A stretch of 64,000 bases of DNA from Phragmites australis (taxonomy: Eukaryota > Streptophyta > Magnoliopsida > Poales > Poaceae): positions 20,123,819-20,187,818 of the forward strand of contig NC_084924.1 of NCBI RefSeq assembly GCF_958298935.1, given 5' to 3'. The notes under the pieces are model-generated. The model searched no databases and had not been told where the DNA came from. It saw nothing but the letters and a program-made list of their open reading frames with translations. Position 1 is the first letter of the stretch, and each line of letters starts with the position of its first letter. Positions 46,620 to 58,460 of this stretch are shown here, piece after piece. Both the position numbers and the translations under genes were made by a program.

Positions 46620-49600
46620 CTAGAAAATGAGAAAAAGGGAAAAAAATAAAAGGGATATAAGCCTCTCGGGCCGACCTCTTCCCAACCGGCACAACTCCTT
46701 CCCTCCCTCCTCTCTTTCCACTCGGCCTGGAAAGCCGGTAGGTCGCCTCCCTCCCTTCCCTCTTGGGCCGTGACGCTGGACTGGCCCAAGCGCACATGTT
46801 AACCCAGCCGAGCCACCCCCTTCTCCTTCCTCCCGCTGCTCCGCTCTGCTTCCTAGTTAGCGCACGTGACAGCAACACCTTGCAAGACGCCAACTGGATG
46901 GAGGATGAGCTCAAGCCTGAGCTGCCAAATTGGGATCGCCAAGACGTATACAAGGTGTAGTCTGGACAAGATATGACAGGGCCCGCGTCAAACGAGAGAT
47001 AGAGCTCGAGTTCAACATGGAAACCAAATTCAAATCTGAAGCAATCTGACGAAATTAGATATAGAATTGGTTTGGAGCTTCTTCGGATAAGTTGCGCAAG
47101 CTACCCGTGATCTTTGGCATGTTCTATCTCTAGCCGAGCGCATTTGAACCAAGAGATGACATGTGTCGCCACTGGACTCCTCTCAACCCTAAACCGACTC
47201 GAATCAAGACCTTCACCTCTCAGGCCTATAAATATGCAACCCCATAAGCTCTTACCTCGTCCCATAGCTTTTGTCCACAAAACTGAGGTGAATGCGCCGC
47301 CAATTGCCCATCTTCGATGAACTCTTAGCATTTTAGCCGCACCTCGCTGTCGCCAGCCTTACCAGAAACTCGCCGATGTCGACATGTGTCCTAGGTGAGT
47401 TCTCTGTCCTTCCATGATGCTTTTCCGCTGCTTGCAGAATTTTTTGGACTATGGGAGCTCAACTCCGGTGACATTCCAGCCGTGCGCCACCGCGGAGTAG
47501 TTGTCGCCACCCTCCGTCGTGTCAGAGATGAGCACGATTGCATGCTGACCATTCGATCTGCGTTGTGTGGTGGATTAGATCGTCTTGTACCCCTTTGGCC
47601 TACTAGATCTGAGATGGATGGCTCGAATTTAATAACCATAATGATGCTGTTAGCCGGTGTTAACACAGTCTGTTAGCGACATCAGACGACATGCCAGCAA
47701 GTCGCGTGAGCATCTTCGCTTGGGTGGCAGTGCCACGTCAGCCGACTATGCTTGTGTGCCATGCCTAGTCATCCTTATTATTTTTCTTTTTGATTTATTT
47801 CTGTTACTAATGTCATATATGTTATATAGTGTGCAATAATTAGTTTTTAGTATTAAAATTTTTGAAAACAGGAATAATTAGGAAAATAATTGTAATAATG
47901 TTTTAATAGGTTTATTTAATTTTGTTTAACATTTTGTATAGTTTTATAATTCAAAAAAATCTAAAAAATTTCAGACAAATCCTAGAAAATCATAGATAAC
48001 TTCGGAAAAATTCTACAAAATTACTAACATAATTTCATATGTAGATAATCTTTTTATTCCTGTTTTAATCTTTCAAAAGTCGTAACTTGTCGATCGTAGT
48101 CCCATCTTGACCCGTTCTTTTGTCGGATTGTCCGAAAAAGTGTGATCTTGTATGTGATGATACTTGTTATGTGATATTTGGCATTTTGGATCTTGATGTT
48201 TATGTGTTGCCTTTTCGCGTATGTTTTAGAGTAGATGTCAACATTCTATAGGATCTAGAAGGGCTGCAGGATCAAGAATTTCAAGAGCCAACTGAGTACA
48301 GTGAAGACAAGTTGTATTCTTGAACATATTTATCCCAGTTTTAAAGTATTTTATTTTACATCCATACATGCTAATAATTTTATCAAAAATCCCAAGAGTT
48401 AGGCTTTACCCTAGATTTCCAATATCATCCTATTAGCCTTGCTTATGGTTTGGATATGGAAGGGTAGATGGTGCTTAGCCTTACTTTAGGATGATGATCA
48501 TGATAATGGCTCTACGAAACTTGATAATGGTCTGATGCAACAATGATAAAAGATGATGGCATAATTTTTATAGTAACATGATATAGGGATTTGAGCATGT
48601 GGTATGATAAGATCGGTACAGGATGTACAGTTAGGATACGGTGGTTTTACTCAAATCTAATAATCAGTTCGTAGAGTGATCTTTTCCTATAAACAATGCA
48701 ACCACAAACCTACTATGGAACGGGCCAATCCAATTACTTTGCATACTTTCAACATTGTGTAGACCATCCGGTTGTGTGGAATGGAAGGGTGTACTTCTAG
48801 GGTGTTCTATTGGCGCATGAGGTGGCTTTTGAAGTGAAGGGTGTACTCTCACGATGGTGAAACCTTAGCGATTAGACATGTGTTGAGAGTAACATAGTAA
48901 ATGCTTTGTTGTGGATTCCTAGCGCACATCCTAGAAGTGTGTAAGAGTTTCCGTCAGCAATTGGACGCATGGCAAAATAAGATGAAACGTATTGTTGGTA
49001 AAGTGTATAACCTCTGTACAGTGTAAAACTGGTTAATCAGCCATACTCGCGGTTATGAGTGACATGGAAATCCTCACATGATTAGAACTTGGTGTTTTGA
49101 TTGGTTTGCTTAATTATGGTGGTGGGAACTATGATTGAGGTGTGTTCAACCTTGTTGGTGGGAACCTTAGTTGAGGAGTTGGAAAGTTAGTTAAATCAAG
49201 ATGGTTGAAATCTTGAGGTGGTTGATTATTTACAATTATTTATGTAATTATTACTATTTTTCAAATTCTTTAACTTAAATGTGGATTTGTGCAAAAGAGC
49301 TATATTGCCATATCATTGTTAAGCCTTCATATGCATATTATTTCTTCACAACTTCCTGAGTACGATAAATACTCACTCTTGGTATCACTAAACACTCAGT
49401 TGGAGAATGTATCGAGTAGTTTGCTGAGGATGGATCATCCTAAGATGCATTCTACATTGATCATGCATGTGGAGAAGTCGTGAAGGATTAGAGCATAAGT
49501 AGCTAAATTATAGAGTTTTATTTGGATCTTGGCTCTCAAAGGTCACTTTTGTAAGATGATTTATTTGATTAAGGTATGGATATTGTAATGATTATCATCA

Positions 49601-49681
49601 CTGAAGTCACTATATGCTGGGATTGATTCCTAGGCTCAACACATAGATGAGATTGGTTTGCAGCTTAAATTAGTCTTGACA
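46620..49681 (+). repeat. 5' LTR of second Tekay element
   Basis: It ends TTAGTCTTGACA at 49681. TATAAATA is at 47227-47234 and a consensus donor CTAG/GTGAGT is at 47395. At 48250-48330 a block resembles the U3/R portion of the solo LTR at 3355-3450, confirming family kinship. The LTR start is not found; similarity fades near 46620. Confidence 0.65.
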
Positions 49682-49685
49682 GAGG

Positions 49686-49698
49686 TGGCATCAGAGCC
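49686..49698 (+). promoter_or_regulatory. Primer-binding site of second Tekay element
   Basis: TGGCATCAGAGCC, four bases after the LTR end, differs by one base from the initiator-tRNA-type site. Confidence 0.75.
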
Positions 49699-50030
49699 AT
49701 ATTAACCTAGAACACTTAGATAACACGATCAACCCTAAAAAGATGAAATCTTGAAAATAAAAACTATGCTCAAAGACTCCTCATCTTCGTCTTTCCCTAA
49801 TAGATTACTTATCCCACCCTTACTTGAACCTATAGATGGAATTTGATCTCAATGAAGTACGCCACTCTAATCACTATAGAATCTATTTAGTGGGACGCCC
49901 TTGTACAGATAGATCTATGGAGCTGCCTATACAAAGGGTACCATAGACGGCTCCAAACTAGAACCGTCTGAGAAAATAGCAACGAACTGTTGCAATTAAG
50001 TGGGACACTACAGTATAGATGGTTACAAAC

Positions 50031-50653
50031 TGTCATGGCCCAGAATTTCCAAAGCATATAATTAAGTGCTAATGGACGTCATTAGCATCAGTTGCTTGGT
50101 TTTGAGCAATTTTAGGCATGCAATTTTTAATTAAATAAATTGTAAAAATCAATATTAGTTGATGCGTTGTTAAGCAACTCACCATATTTCTATACAACAT
50201 AGGGTTGGAAACAATTTTAGAAATTAGTAGGTGCCTAGAGGAGAATATCAATGAATTTTCCCAAATTTTTGGGAATTATTTTAAAGGCATAAAAATTAAC
50301 ACAAGTTAGAAAAGCTTGCCTCTTTGGAGAATTTTCATTTGAATTTGGTGCAAGCTTTTTGGGTCAAACAAGGTAAAATGGATTGTTCATGATTTATAGA
50401 AGCCAACAAAATTTGTTCCACAATTTTTAGACCACAGTAAGGCCTCCACCTTGATAACCAAAGTAGTGAAGATATTTTTGCCTGGCGGTCACTGTTCATC
50501 GGCCCCACCTGTCATCCCCTTCGCTCAGGCAGCCTCTGCTTCCCCTTCTCCCGCTCTCACAGAGCAAGGCGGCGCCGCAAATCTTGACTTCGGTGGCCAG
50601 GCCACGTTGCCGGAAGCCAAGCACAGCGCCGTGTCCTTATCTTCCCCTCCCCG

Positions 50654-50684
<31 letters not shown>

Positions 50685-53676
50685 GCTCCTTCTCTCGCGC
50701 GGCTGGAAATCAAAGCGCAGAGCACACGCACTGGCCGCCGGCCAAATCACCGCGCCGCCGGTGTTTTCCGCCGAGCCCGAGCAAGGTAGAGCACAGAGGG
50801 AGGTCGCCAAAGCCCTCCTCCGCCGTTTCCCCTCCTTCCCCGGCTGTTTCCCGCAAGGATTGAAGCCGTCCGCGCCTTCTTCTCCAACGGCGGCAGCCGA
50901 GCTCCGCTGTCCTCCGTCGACCCGCCGTGCCCTCGCTTCTCCGGCCCAACCTGCTGCACGGTGAGCTTCCTCATGCTCCTGTACACCTTTTGCGCACGGC
51001 GTTTTTCCTCCGTCCCGTCACCGGCGCGTGTGTCCACGATGGCCGAGCCGCCGCCGCCTCCCAGCGCGTGCTGCCAGCCGTGCCGCCGTCGAGCTCGTCG
51101 GCCGGTGAGCACGCCGTTAGGTCCACATGCTCACGTGGAACGCGTAGGTGCATTCGGCCAGGCGTGTTACGCCGCCGTTCGTCGTCGGCGAGTCAAGACC
51201 GAGCCGCCGTCGTATAGTTTCCGCCGTCCGCCGCCGCTAGCCATTCTCCGGCCGTCGACAGTGGCGACGTGTGCCTCAAATGGATCCCCGCGCACATGCT
51301 GGAGCTGCAGCTGCCGTTGCCAGCCGCTTGGACTGCGCCGCTCGCCGCCGGCGGGCGCAAGCCGAGCCCCGGCCAGCCGTGCTGCGCTCTGTTCTGGCGC
51401 GAGTCCATTTTGACTCGGGTCAAAATACGCCGGCCCCACTGTCAGTCACAGCGGCTGGCCGAACCCGAGTGGAAAAAGGTTTTAGGGTGTTTAAGTATTC
51501 GGAAAAATCAGAAAATGCGAAATTGGATATTTGTTTAATTGATAAATCGGCTGATAGCTTGTATAATGCATAGAAAAATGTATATAACTCCAAAATTCGT
51601 GAAACCAGTTTTGTTGGGTTTATATGATCATTATCTACATGTTAAAAATACCAGCAGCCATGAAATGTGTTCTGGGAATTATTGAATAAATGAAGCATGT
51701 TTAAGCTTTGATAATTCATAATTAAATCTTGGTAGCTCCAAAATTGATGAATCCAATTTTGTGAATCTTGCTAAATTGTTTCCTGTTCAGTAAAAATATA
51801 CACCCTCATGTTAAGCATAATTAACTTTCCAGTTTGGTTTAAGCTTTGGTTTATGCTTTAAAGTATTTCAGGAAATGTTTAAATGGTTAATGCTAATTGC
51901 AATTAGGAAATATTTGATGTTTTAAGCGCAAGGCATAATGCATGTCACCTCCGTTGTTGCATGGCTTTCATACTCATCATTGCACGCGATTATTCTTTTA
52001 GGGAACTTCGACCCGGCGAACGAGGCTGTACCCGGAGGTTCCCGCAGTGGTGATCGTGACTCGGGTAGCTGTGAGCAGCAGCTAGGGCAGCAAGGCAAGC
52101 ATCTATCATATTGCACCGTGTCAAATTGAAATCTAATATGTTATCTACGCTTATGTATACATTGCGTGTGTCGGGTTCCGAGTTGGGTAGAACCTATGCC
52201 TATGCATTCTTCCATTTCGGTCACGTGTCATGAGTTATTCCATTGGAGCCTAGTGGTGTCGTCGCGGTCTAATTTTAGTTCGCTATGCTTAGTGGTACTT
52301 AGGCTTTCCGGTAGAAGTCGACGACGGCGTCCACCGTTGTCGCGAGCCTAGGACTTATTACTTGTTCACACTTATGGTTGTGTTGATGATGAGTCGGTTT
52401 GGTGAGTGGTGAGTTGAGACGAGGTGTGGGCGGTGTTAGGGGTGTCATCTGCTCACGAGGAGTCCTCAGGCAGTTCGGGGAGGGAACCCGGACACCGTAG
52501 ACCGCTTGCACCGGTTAAGCACCGATCATCGGTGTAGTCGGCTTTAGCACATACCTTACTCACCACATGCTGATATAATGGTAGGCGAGCCGATTACCTT
52601 CGCAGACGTGGTCATGTGGGCCTCGTCATAGACGGTGTGAGTCCGGTTTGAGTCCGGGCTTTTAGCGGTATTAGTTTGCTCGAGGAGTAGTTCTAATACC
52701 GTCTCGCCGAGCTATGGTTGATCCACATGGTTGGGCCTGGTTGGGAAAGGTTGTCACGGGTACCCCCTTGTGCGCATCTTAGCGGGTGGCACAAGCCGTA
52801 TGGTCCCTGTGTCGTGTGGGTCCAGGAGTATCCCCCTGCAGGGTGTATAATCAGTTCGAACTGCCGCGCTCTCGGTCATGAGCATCGCTATTGCTTATCT
52901 CCACCGAGCGACCATATTTTGGTCGTAGAGTTTCGATATGGGTTGTGGCATGGTTGGATTGGGGTGGTTTGGTCGGTATGTGGTCGGTGGTTTGGTGGTA
53001 ATGGTTTACTTTTATACACTTGTTTACATATCTGTTGTGGTCAGTTGGTTGGCAGAGTTTGAGTCGGTGGTTGGTTAAGTCAGTTGCTTACACCTAGAGT
53101 CTAGGTTGCTTACCGCTTAATGAACTTAAACATGTCTTAATCCTTGCTACAGCTTTAAATGCATGATCCTTGGAGTCGAGAATATATATACTCATACTGT
53201 GTAAGACTTGCTAGTACCTTCGTACTAAGGGGTGCTGCCCTTAAGTTGTTTTCAGGTTCACAGGTCGGCGAGGAAGAGGCAGTTTTCGGCTACTTTTTGC
53301 CTGCCGATCCGGGTGGCGGGCAGGAGTAGCACATTCTACTCCGAACTCCGACGCTTTTGGTATGGAGCCTAAGGGCATACGGCTCCATACTCTTTTGTTG
53401 TATAGGTTTTTCTTCCGCTGCTTAGTTGTTGCTGTTCTTATTTTGTTGTAAATTGTGGAAGCAGCTGCATGTTTAATAATTGTAATCCAGTTTAATTACT
53501 TGCTCTCTATTAAACTGTGTTGTGATATTTGAGTTGGAAGGCATGTGTTCCGATCCTGGGCACAAAACACGTGCCGGGACTACCGGAATGGTATTCTGGT
53601 TAATCGTCGAGGTTGTGATTATGAATAATGATCCTCCTGATGATTAATTAGAATACTATTTGGACGGTTCCTCACA
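50031..53676 (+). mobile_element. Solo LTR, 3.6 kb, inside the CACTA element
   Basis: It runs TGTCATGGCC to GGTTCCTCACA with a perfect CAAAC duplication (50026-50030 and 53677-53681). It is of the same family as 4092-7205 but in the opposite orientation. It has a CT microsatellite at 50659-50684, a GC-rich part, and a donor-like CACG/GTGAGC at 50961. No gag or pol is present. Confidence 0.9.
50659..50684. repeat. (CT)n microsatellite
   Basis: About 13 CT units in the GC-rich segment of the solo LTR. It may belong to the core promoter, since pyrimidine patches are common near plant transcription starts. Confidence 0.8.
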
Positions 53677-54245
53677 CAAACTACAACTGTCTATACTAAT
53701 AGTGCATACGGTTCTAGTTTAGAACCGTCTGTATTATTCCTTTTGTATAGACGGTTCCAAATTAGAACCGTCTGTACAAAAAAGAATAGTATAGACGGTT
53801 CTAAACGTACTAATAGTGTCCCACTCATTTTGAGCATATATCTTATATAGATTATTTTCATACAATGGTTAGCAAAGAATGACAGGTGAGATGGTAAGGA
53901 AGGTTCGCGCGAGGTTAGAGGTTGCGGGTTCGACTCCTAGAAACACACTCGTGGTATTTCGTGTGAAAAATCATGTGACTTGCGACCGCACCTACATAAT
54001 AATATAGGGAGCTGGTGTGGGTAGGATAATATTTTTTCTAGATTGTTTAGCTCCAGAAAACTTAGTACATACGGTTCCAATAACGAGCCATCTGTACAAA
54101 TCATTTGTATAGATTTTTTTTGACAGAAAGTTCAAAAAAGTGTCTCGCACGGGGTTTCTGAACCGTCTATACAAATCATTTTTGTACTAGTGAATGGATT
54201 ACACCAAGGCATCTTACCAAGGATGCTTTGATCCATGCTCACTGA

Positions 54246-54788
54246 CATAGGCAACAAAAGAAGGCGATGTATGAGGGATCAAGGCAAGCCAATGGTACGG
54301 AGTGGACTGTCACTGTCTTCATCTATGGACGCCGTTCACACAAGGGAGAAGTTAGAGTTGCATGTACATACTCCTTGGAGACAAGGAGGTCCAATTTTGA
54401 AGAAGACATACAAAACGCTGCACGCCAAGCTCCCTACCATGAGTACCGCTACATCAATGTCTAAAGTGACACCAACCCAAATACTAGAGTTCGATGCTAC
54501 TGCAATGAAGAAAGCACTATGCTCCAAATACAAGTTCAATTCACCATCACCCTAGATCGACAATATGACAGTACTATGCAAGAACTGAAGGCCACATACC
54601 ATCACTTGGAAGATGACGAAGAAGAGAATATGATACTTCATCATCGCCTATGTGATGGTACACCTACACCATCCTCGCCTCCAAGCAAGAGATCTCACTT
54701 CGAGCCTCTCACAAGTTCAGGATCAGAATATCCAGACATTGATTTAGATGGAGAACCTGCAACCCCACCATGTGTACCAGATAGGTAA
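54246..54788 (+). pseudogene. Extra ORF upstream of gag, second copy, lacking the H3-like end
   Basis: One frame with a single internal TAA at 54462-54464. EWTVTVFIYGRRSHKGEVRV and NFEEDIQNAARQA align with CEEWLVEVCINGS and FEAGIRDVARQA of the ORF at 17669-18466. A coiled-coil-like part (LDRQYDSTMQELKATYHHLE), SPPSKRS and an acidic DIDLDGE tail follow in the same order. Upstream, after the CACTA joint, YTKASYQ matches YTKATVY of the other copy. No MAR-KTARK-like start is found between the PBS and here. It is a member of the same family with its N terminus lost or strongly changed. Confidence 0.7.
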
Positions 54789-55059
54789 ACCACTGGTAAG
54801 CTAGTAGACATCGATCAATAGTATCGTTTAGGTCGTTTTGGAGTTTTTGGTTTTTATGGATTTTATTGCTTATGTGTGTCAGATGTGAGTTGCAAGATCA
54901 CCCTTAGACATCCTGTCTACATCCGCATCTTAGAAGTAGGGTTTGAAGATATTAAATAATTAATATAATAAGAGTTTTAAAAGTAAAGCAAGTCTCTATA
55001 ACATAGACCTTCCTTTAGAATCTTGTGTCTTCCTCTTATCTATGCCCTATTCCTACCAG

Positions 55060-55245
55060 ATGGTCAACACCAGGAGCAACCCCGAAGATAGTGGCAACCA
55101 CGCAACAACCCCACCTCCACCATCACCTCTGATGTCTATGGGGCAACTCATTGCTATGCAAACCTAGATATTGCAAGGGATGGCCCAAGCAATGGCCAAC
55201 ATGCAACAAGCATCTCAGGCTCAACCTCCACCATAGCCTCAAATC
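55060..55245 (+). pseudogene. Gag N terminus of second Tekay element
   Basis: The ATG at 55060 starts MVNTRSNPEDSGN, then a proline-rich run and MGQLIAMQT, stop, ILQGMAQAMANMQQAS. It matches the NTRRNP and MEQMMAMQTQILQGL parts of gag at 17250-17392. The ATG directly follows a pyrimidine-rich CCTATTCCTACCAG, a good 3' splice acceptor. The sequence breaks off at about 55245 at the CRM-like element. Confidence 0.8.
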
Positions 55246-55249
55246 TTAT

Positions 55250-55748
55250 TAAAATATGGAAGCTGTAGCAAAGGAGCGTGTGTCAACTTATCTTTTAATA
55301 CCGTGAAGGCTTCTTCTTGTGCGTCATTCCAAATGAATGGAACATCCTTATTCGTAAAGTTCATTCATATGTGCGGCAATTGTACTAAAATCCTTCACAA
55401 AGAGATAGAAGAATCTAGCAAGTCCTAAAAAACTTCGCACATGGGTGATCATTGTTGGGGTTGGCCAACTCCAAATAGCTTCGATCTTGGCTTTATCAAC
55501 TTTAAGTCCTTGTGGGGTCACAACATAGCCAAGAAATGATACTCGATTGGTGCAAAAGATGCACTTCTCGAGGTTACAAAACAAATGCGCATTTCATAGA
55601 GCATAAAAAACAACACGTAGATGTTCAACATGTTCACCTATAGATGTGCTATATATTAGAATATCATAAAAGTATATTACCACAAATTTGCCAATGAAAT
55701 CACGCAAAACCTTGCTTATCAACCTCATAAGGGTACTAGGGGCGTTAG
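55250..55748 (-). pseudogene. CRM-like RT C-terminal part
   Basis: NLEKCIFCTNRVSFLGYVVT, KIEAIWSWPTPTMITHVRSF and, after a break, [20 protein letters not shown] are plain CRM-clade RT/RNase H blocks. The catalytic motif near 55665 reads YFYD where YFDD is expected, so RT was inactive or has decayed since. Confidence 0.82.
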
Positions 55749-55978
55749 TGAAGGTTTATCTAGCTCCTAATTATGGTTTTGGTAATTAATGATAATACCT
55801 ATTGACTAACAATTGTGTTGAAAATTGTTAGTAGGTTGAGTCATTTTTTATGGCCATTCTTTTTCTCCTCGCAAACCAATACCCTTATTAGGAAAGAGGA
55901 AAATCATGAGATCAAAGAAATGCATCGATGCCATTGAGCTCTGGGTGATGCTCATGAGATGAAAGAGAAGCTCAAGAA

Positions 55979-56186
55979 GATTGACGATAAGCGTGAATGC
56001 TAAGTCACTTGTGAAGATTAAGTGACTATATGATATTGTCAATTGAGTTTTATGGACTAACCCATGTGCTAATTTCTTCAAAATGGGTGGGGTTAGGTTC
56101 CATATGAAGATTGATAATAAGTGAAGGCCAAGTTACTTGTGAAGATATAAAACTGTCAATTAGGTTTTATGGACTAACCCATGTGC
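55979..56186. repeat. Tandem duplication in long LTR
   Basis: Two units share GATTGA(C/T)(G/A)ATAAG and end GGACTAACCCATGTGC. The related LTR at 63366 has one such unit (near 63580-63685). Confidence 0.7.
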
Positions 56187-56941
56187 CTTGTGCATGAGAG
56201 TGAGTTGGGGTTAGGTTTCATAATAAGGTGTGAGTTGAATTGAGATATTCAATATGACAAGTTGGAAGACCAAGATCAAGATAATCTTAGTGGATAACTT
56301 GTGTACTTGATGCTTGCGGTTCATGCTTGGTGGTGAATTGGATGAAGATGATGTGAAAAGAGAAGTCTTCCATGCTTGGTGTGTGGGAAGCAATCAAGTT
56401 AACTTCATCAAGCTTCCGGTAGATGAAGAGATGATCAATATGGAAGCGAGGATGATCATCGTCATCAAGAGAAGAGGAGTTGATGATGAGCCTGAAAGAG
56501 CTATGATAAGCATCGGGGATTAGATGATGTATTCGTCAAGTCCGATGGGATATCTCAAGGCAAAGATATAACTAGAATATATTTACTAGTTTTGCTAGTC
56601 TCAAGGAGTTTGGTGGGAGACCGGGTTATAGGATCAATAGCCATACTATCAAGAGGAGCTGTTAAAAGCGTTGCTCGATTGTTGTGTCGAGTGCTCAAAC
56701 CATGTGCTTAGTGTGGGATGGGTTTGTGTTGAGAGTTCATCCTCAGAGTCAGGGGTATCTATAAGGTATTTTAGATTTATCCCTTTGAGTTGTTGGCCTT
56801 AGTGGTTATAGCCAAGCCTTAGTGATGTTTGACATGTTCCATATGGTACCTAGTTTAATCTTGGCGGATTAAGCTTTGTACAATAGGAGGATGTGTCTGA
56901 ATCGGGTTTCGGAGTGTTCCTAGTTTTGATCTAATATGTTT

Positions 56942-58460
56942 GTGAAGGGGTCGGTGACGTCCTAAGAGGGGGAGGGGTGAATTATGACATTTAAAAGCCT
57001 AAATGGCTCCACATACTTCACAAGATAAACTAATATCAATTATTTAAATGTGCTCTAGGTTTATCTACTATGTCTACTCTACCACTCAAAAGAGATTGCA
57101 ACCTGTTTATGAAGGTAAATTATAGTATGTAAATGCAGAAACTTAAAAAGGGTAGATAGAGCAAACTCGGTACAAGGGATTTTTATTCCGTGGTATCCAT
57201 GGCGTAAACATCACCCTTGGTCCATGTTGGATCTCCACCAAGGATATGCTCCCGGACGTCAAGACTCTTTCGGTCATGGCTATTGAGCCACCAAGTTATA
57301 AAGGCAAGGCTCACACCAAGCCTCTCTTCCGGTCACTTGCCGCTGTCTTCACTTCGGAGCTTGAGCCACCAAGGCAAGGGTCTCCGTGTCCCTGTACAAG
57401 ATTCTTGCTGCCACTCCACACCAAGTCGGAGGGTCAACAAGCTTGAGCCACCAAGGCAAGGGTCTCCGTGTCCCTGTACAAGATTCTTGCCGCTGCTCCA
57501 CACCAAGTTGGAGGGTCAAGAAGCTTGAGCCACCAAGGCTAAGGTGTCAGCGAGTCACCAAGACTCCAAGGTGCTGGTGTACCACTTGATGCAAGCTACG
57601 ATCACTCTTTGATCCACTCGCTATGCAGCAACACCTAGCAACAACTCTCTCTAGGCCTATTAGTACTAAGCACTCTTTAATCTTGTGCTTAATTACATTG
57701 GATCATCACTCTAAGCACTTTGGTGGCTTGGATGTCTTCTCAAGTGTATGTGAGCTTCTCTGGACTCCAGCCCCTTCAAATGACTGAGTGGAGGGGTACT
57801 TATAACCTCAATCCCACAGGCTAGTTGTTGCCCCAACAGCTCAACTTTACTATATACACCGGATGATCCGGTGTAAACAATATTGTACTCATCGGACCAT
57901 CCGGCGTGTACATCCTTAAAAAACTAGCCGTTGGAACTCCACTCAGAACAATCTGTGAACACTACATGTTCCGGTGTGTTCACTAGCTCCATCGCCGGAT
58001 CATCAAGCGTGTACACTTGACCTAGACTGAAACTCTTCTTCTCTATACAAAATACTCTGACGTGTTAACTTTCAGAGTGCCGAACTATCCAGCGTGTTGA
58101 TTTCACTCTTCAACACTTGTAGACTTCTCTGCAAGAAATACTCCAGTGTATTCAACTTCATATTGCCAGCCCTTCCTGCGTATTCTTCGGTTTTCTTCCC
58201 TTTGAGCTGACCATCCGACGTGTACAAGTGTCATGAGCTGAAAAGCTCCGATATGTACAACACCTCTATTGCCGGACCATCCAGCATGCACATTTTTCTT
58301 TGGACTTCTCTAATTCAATCAATCTTTGTTCTGGCTTTGGTTGCTTCTTCATGTATCGGATCCATGATGCCTACTAAAGCATATACTTGACAAACTTGTT
58401 AGTCTCATTGACTATGTTGTCATTAATCATCAAACATACATACATGCCCTAAGAGAGTCA
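56942..58460 (-). mobile_element. Second long-LTR copy, nested, opposite strand
   Basis: On the minus strand it starts TGACTCTCTTAGGGCATG at 58460 and ends near 56942 (CCCTCTTAGGACGTCACC). TGTTT lies on both sides (56937-56941 and 58461-58465). The ATTAATGACAACATAGTC start and the repeated CCGGATGATCCGGTG motif (57855-58290) fit SIRE-type LTRs. The exact left edge is uncertain by one base. Confidence 0.65.
57359..57545. repeat. 82-bp tandem repeat
   Basis: Units start GCTTGAGCCACCAAGGCAAG at 57359 and 57441, and a partial third at 57523. A diverged earlier unit lies at about 57285. They are inside the nested LTR and of no evident coding value. Confidence 0.8.

Larger units (their letters stand above)
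49872..54192 (+). mobile_element. CACTA-type element, about 670 bp without its inserted LTR
   Basis: The left end is CACTATAGAA and the right end TGTACTAGTG, with AAT on both sides (49869-49871 and 54193-54195), the three-base duplication expected for CACTA elements. Subterminal repeats of AGACGGTTC and AACCGTCTG occur several times in both arms (49940-49970, 53690-53810, 54060-54180). No transposase is present, so it is non-autonomous. Beyond the first five bases the terminal inverted repeats match poorly. It sits in the extra-ORF region of the Tekay element. Confidence 0.72.
46620..55245 (+). mobile_element. Second Tekay element, truncated, with extra ORF and CACTA insertion
   Basis: A Tekay-type LTR (about 46620-49681; start eroded) is followed by the PBS (49686), an extra-ORF region (49740-49871 and 54196-54790) and the first 62 codons of gag (55060-55245). 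The rest was lost where the minus-strand CRM-like element begins. A CACTA element interrupts the extra-ORF region. The same gene order as in the Tekay element at 9807-29342 shows that the extra ORF upstream of gag belongs to the lineage. Confidence 0.75.

Noticed and set aside
46471..46953. 160-residue minus-strand frame with YIHIHIQYIHFYTHIYIY
   Set aside because: Its tail is translation of the TA/TATG microsatellite and the rest is LTR sequence.
53900..53940. tRNA-like B box (GGGTTCGACTCC) suggesting a tRNA or SINE
   Set aside because: No matching A box at proper spacing and no cloverleaf seen; it lies within the CACTA arm.
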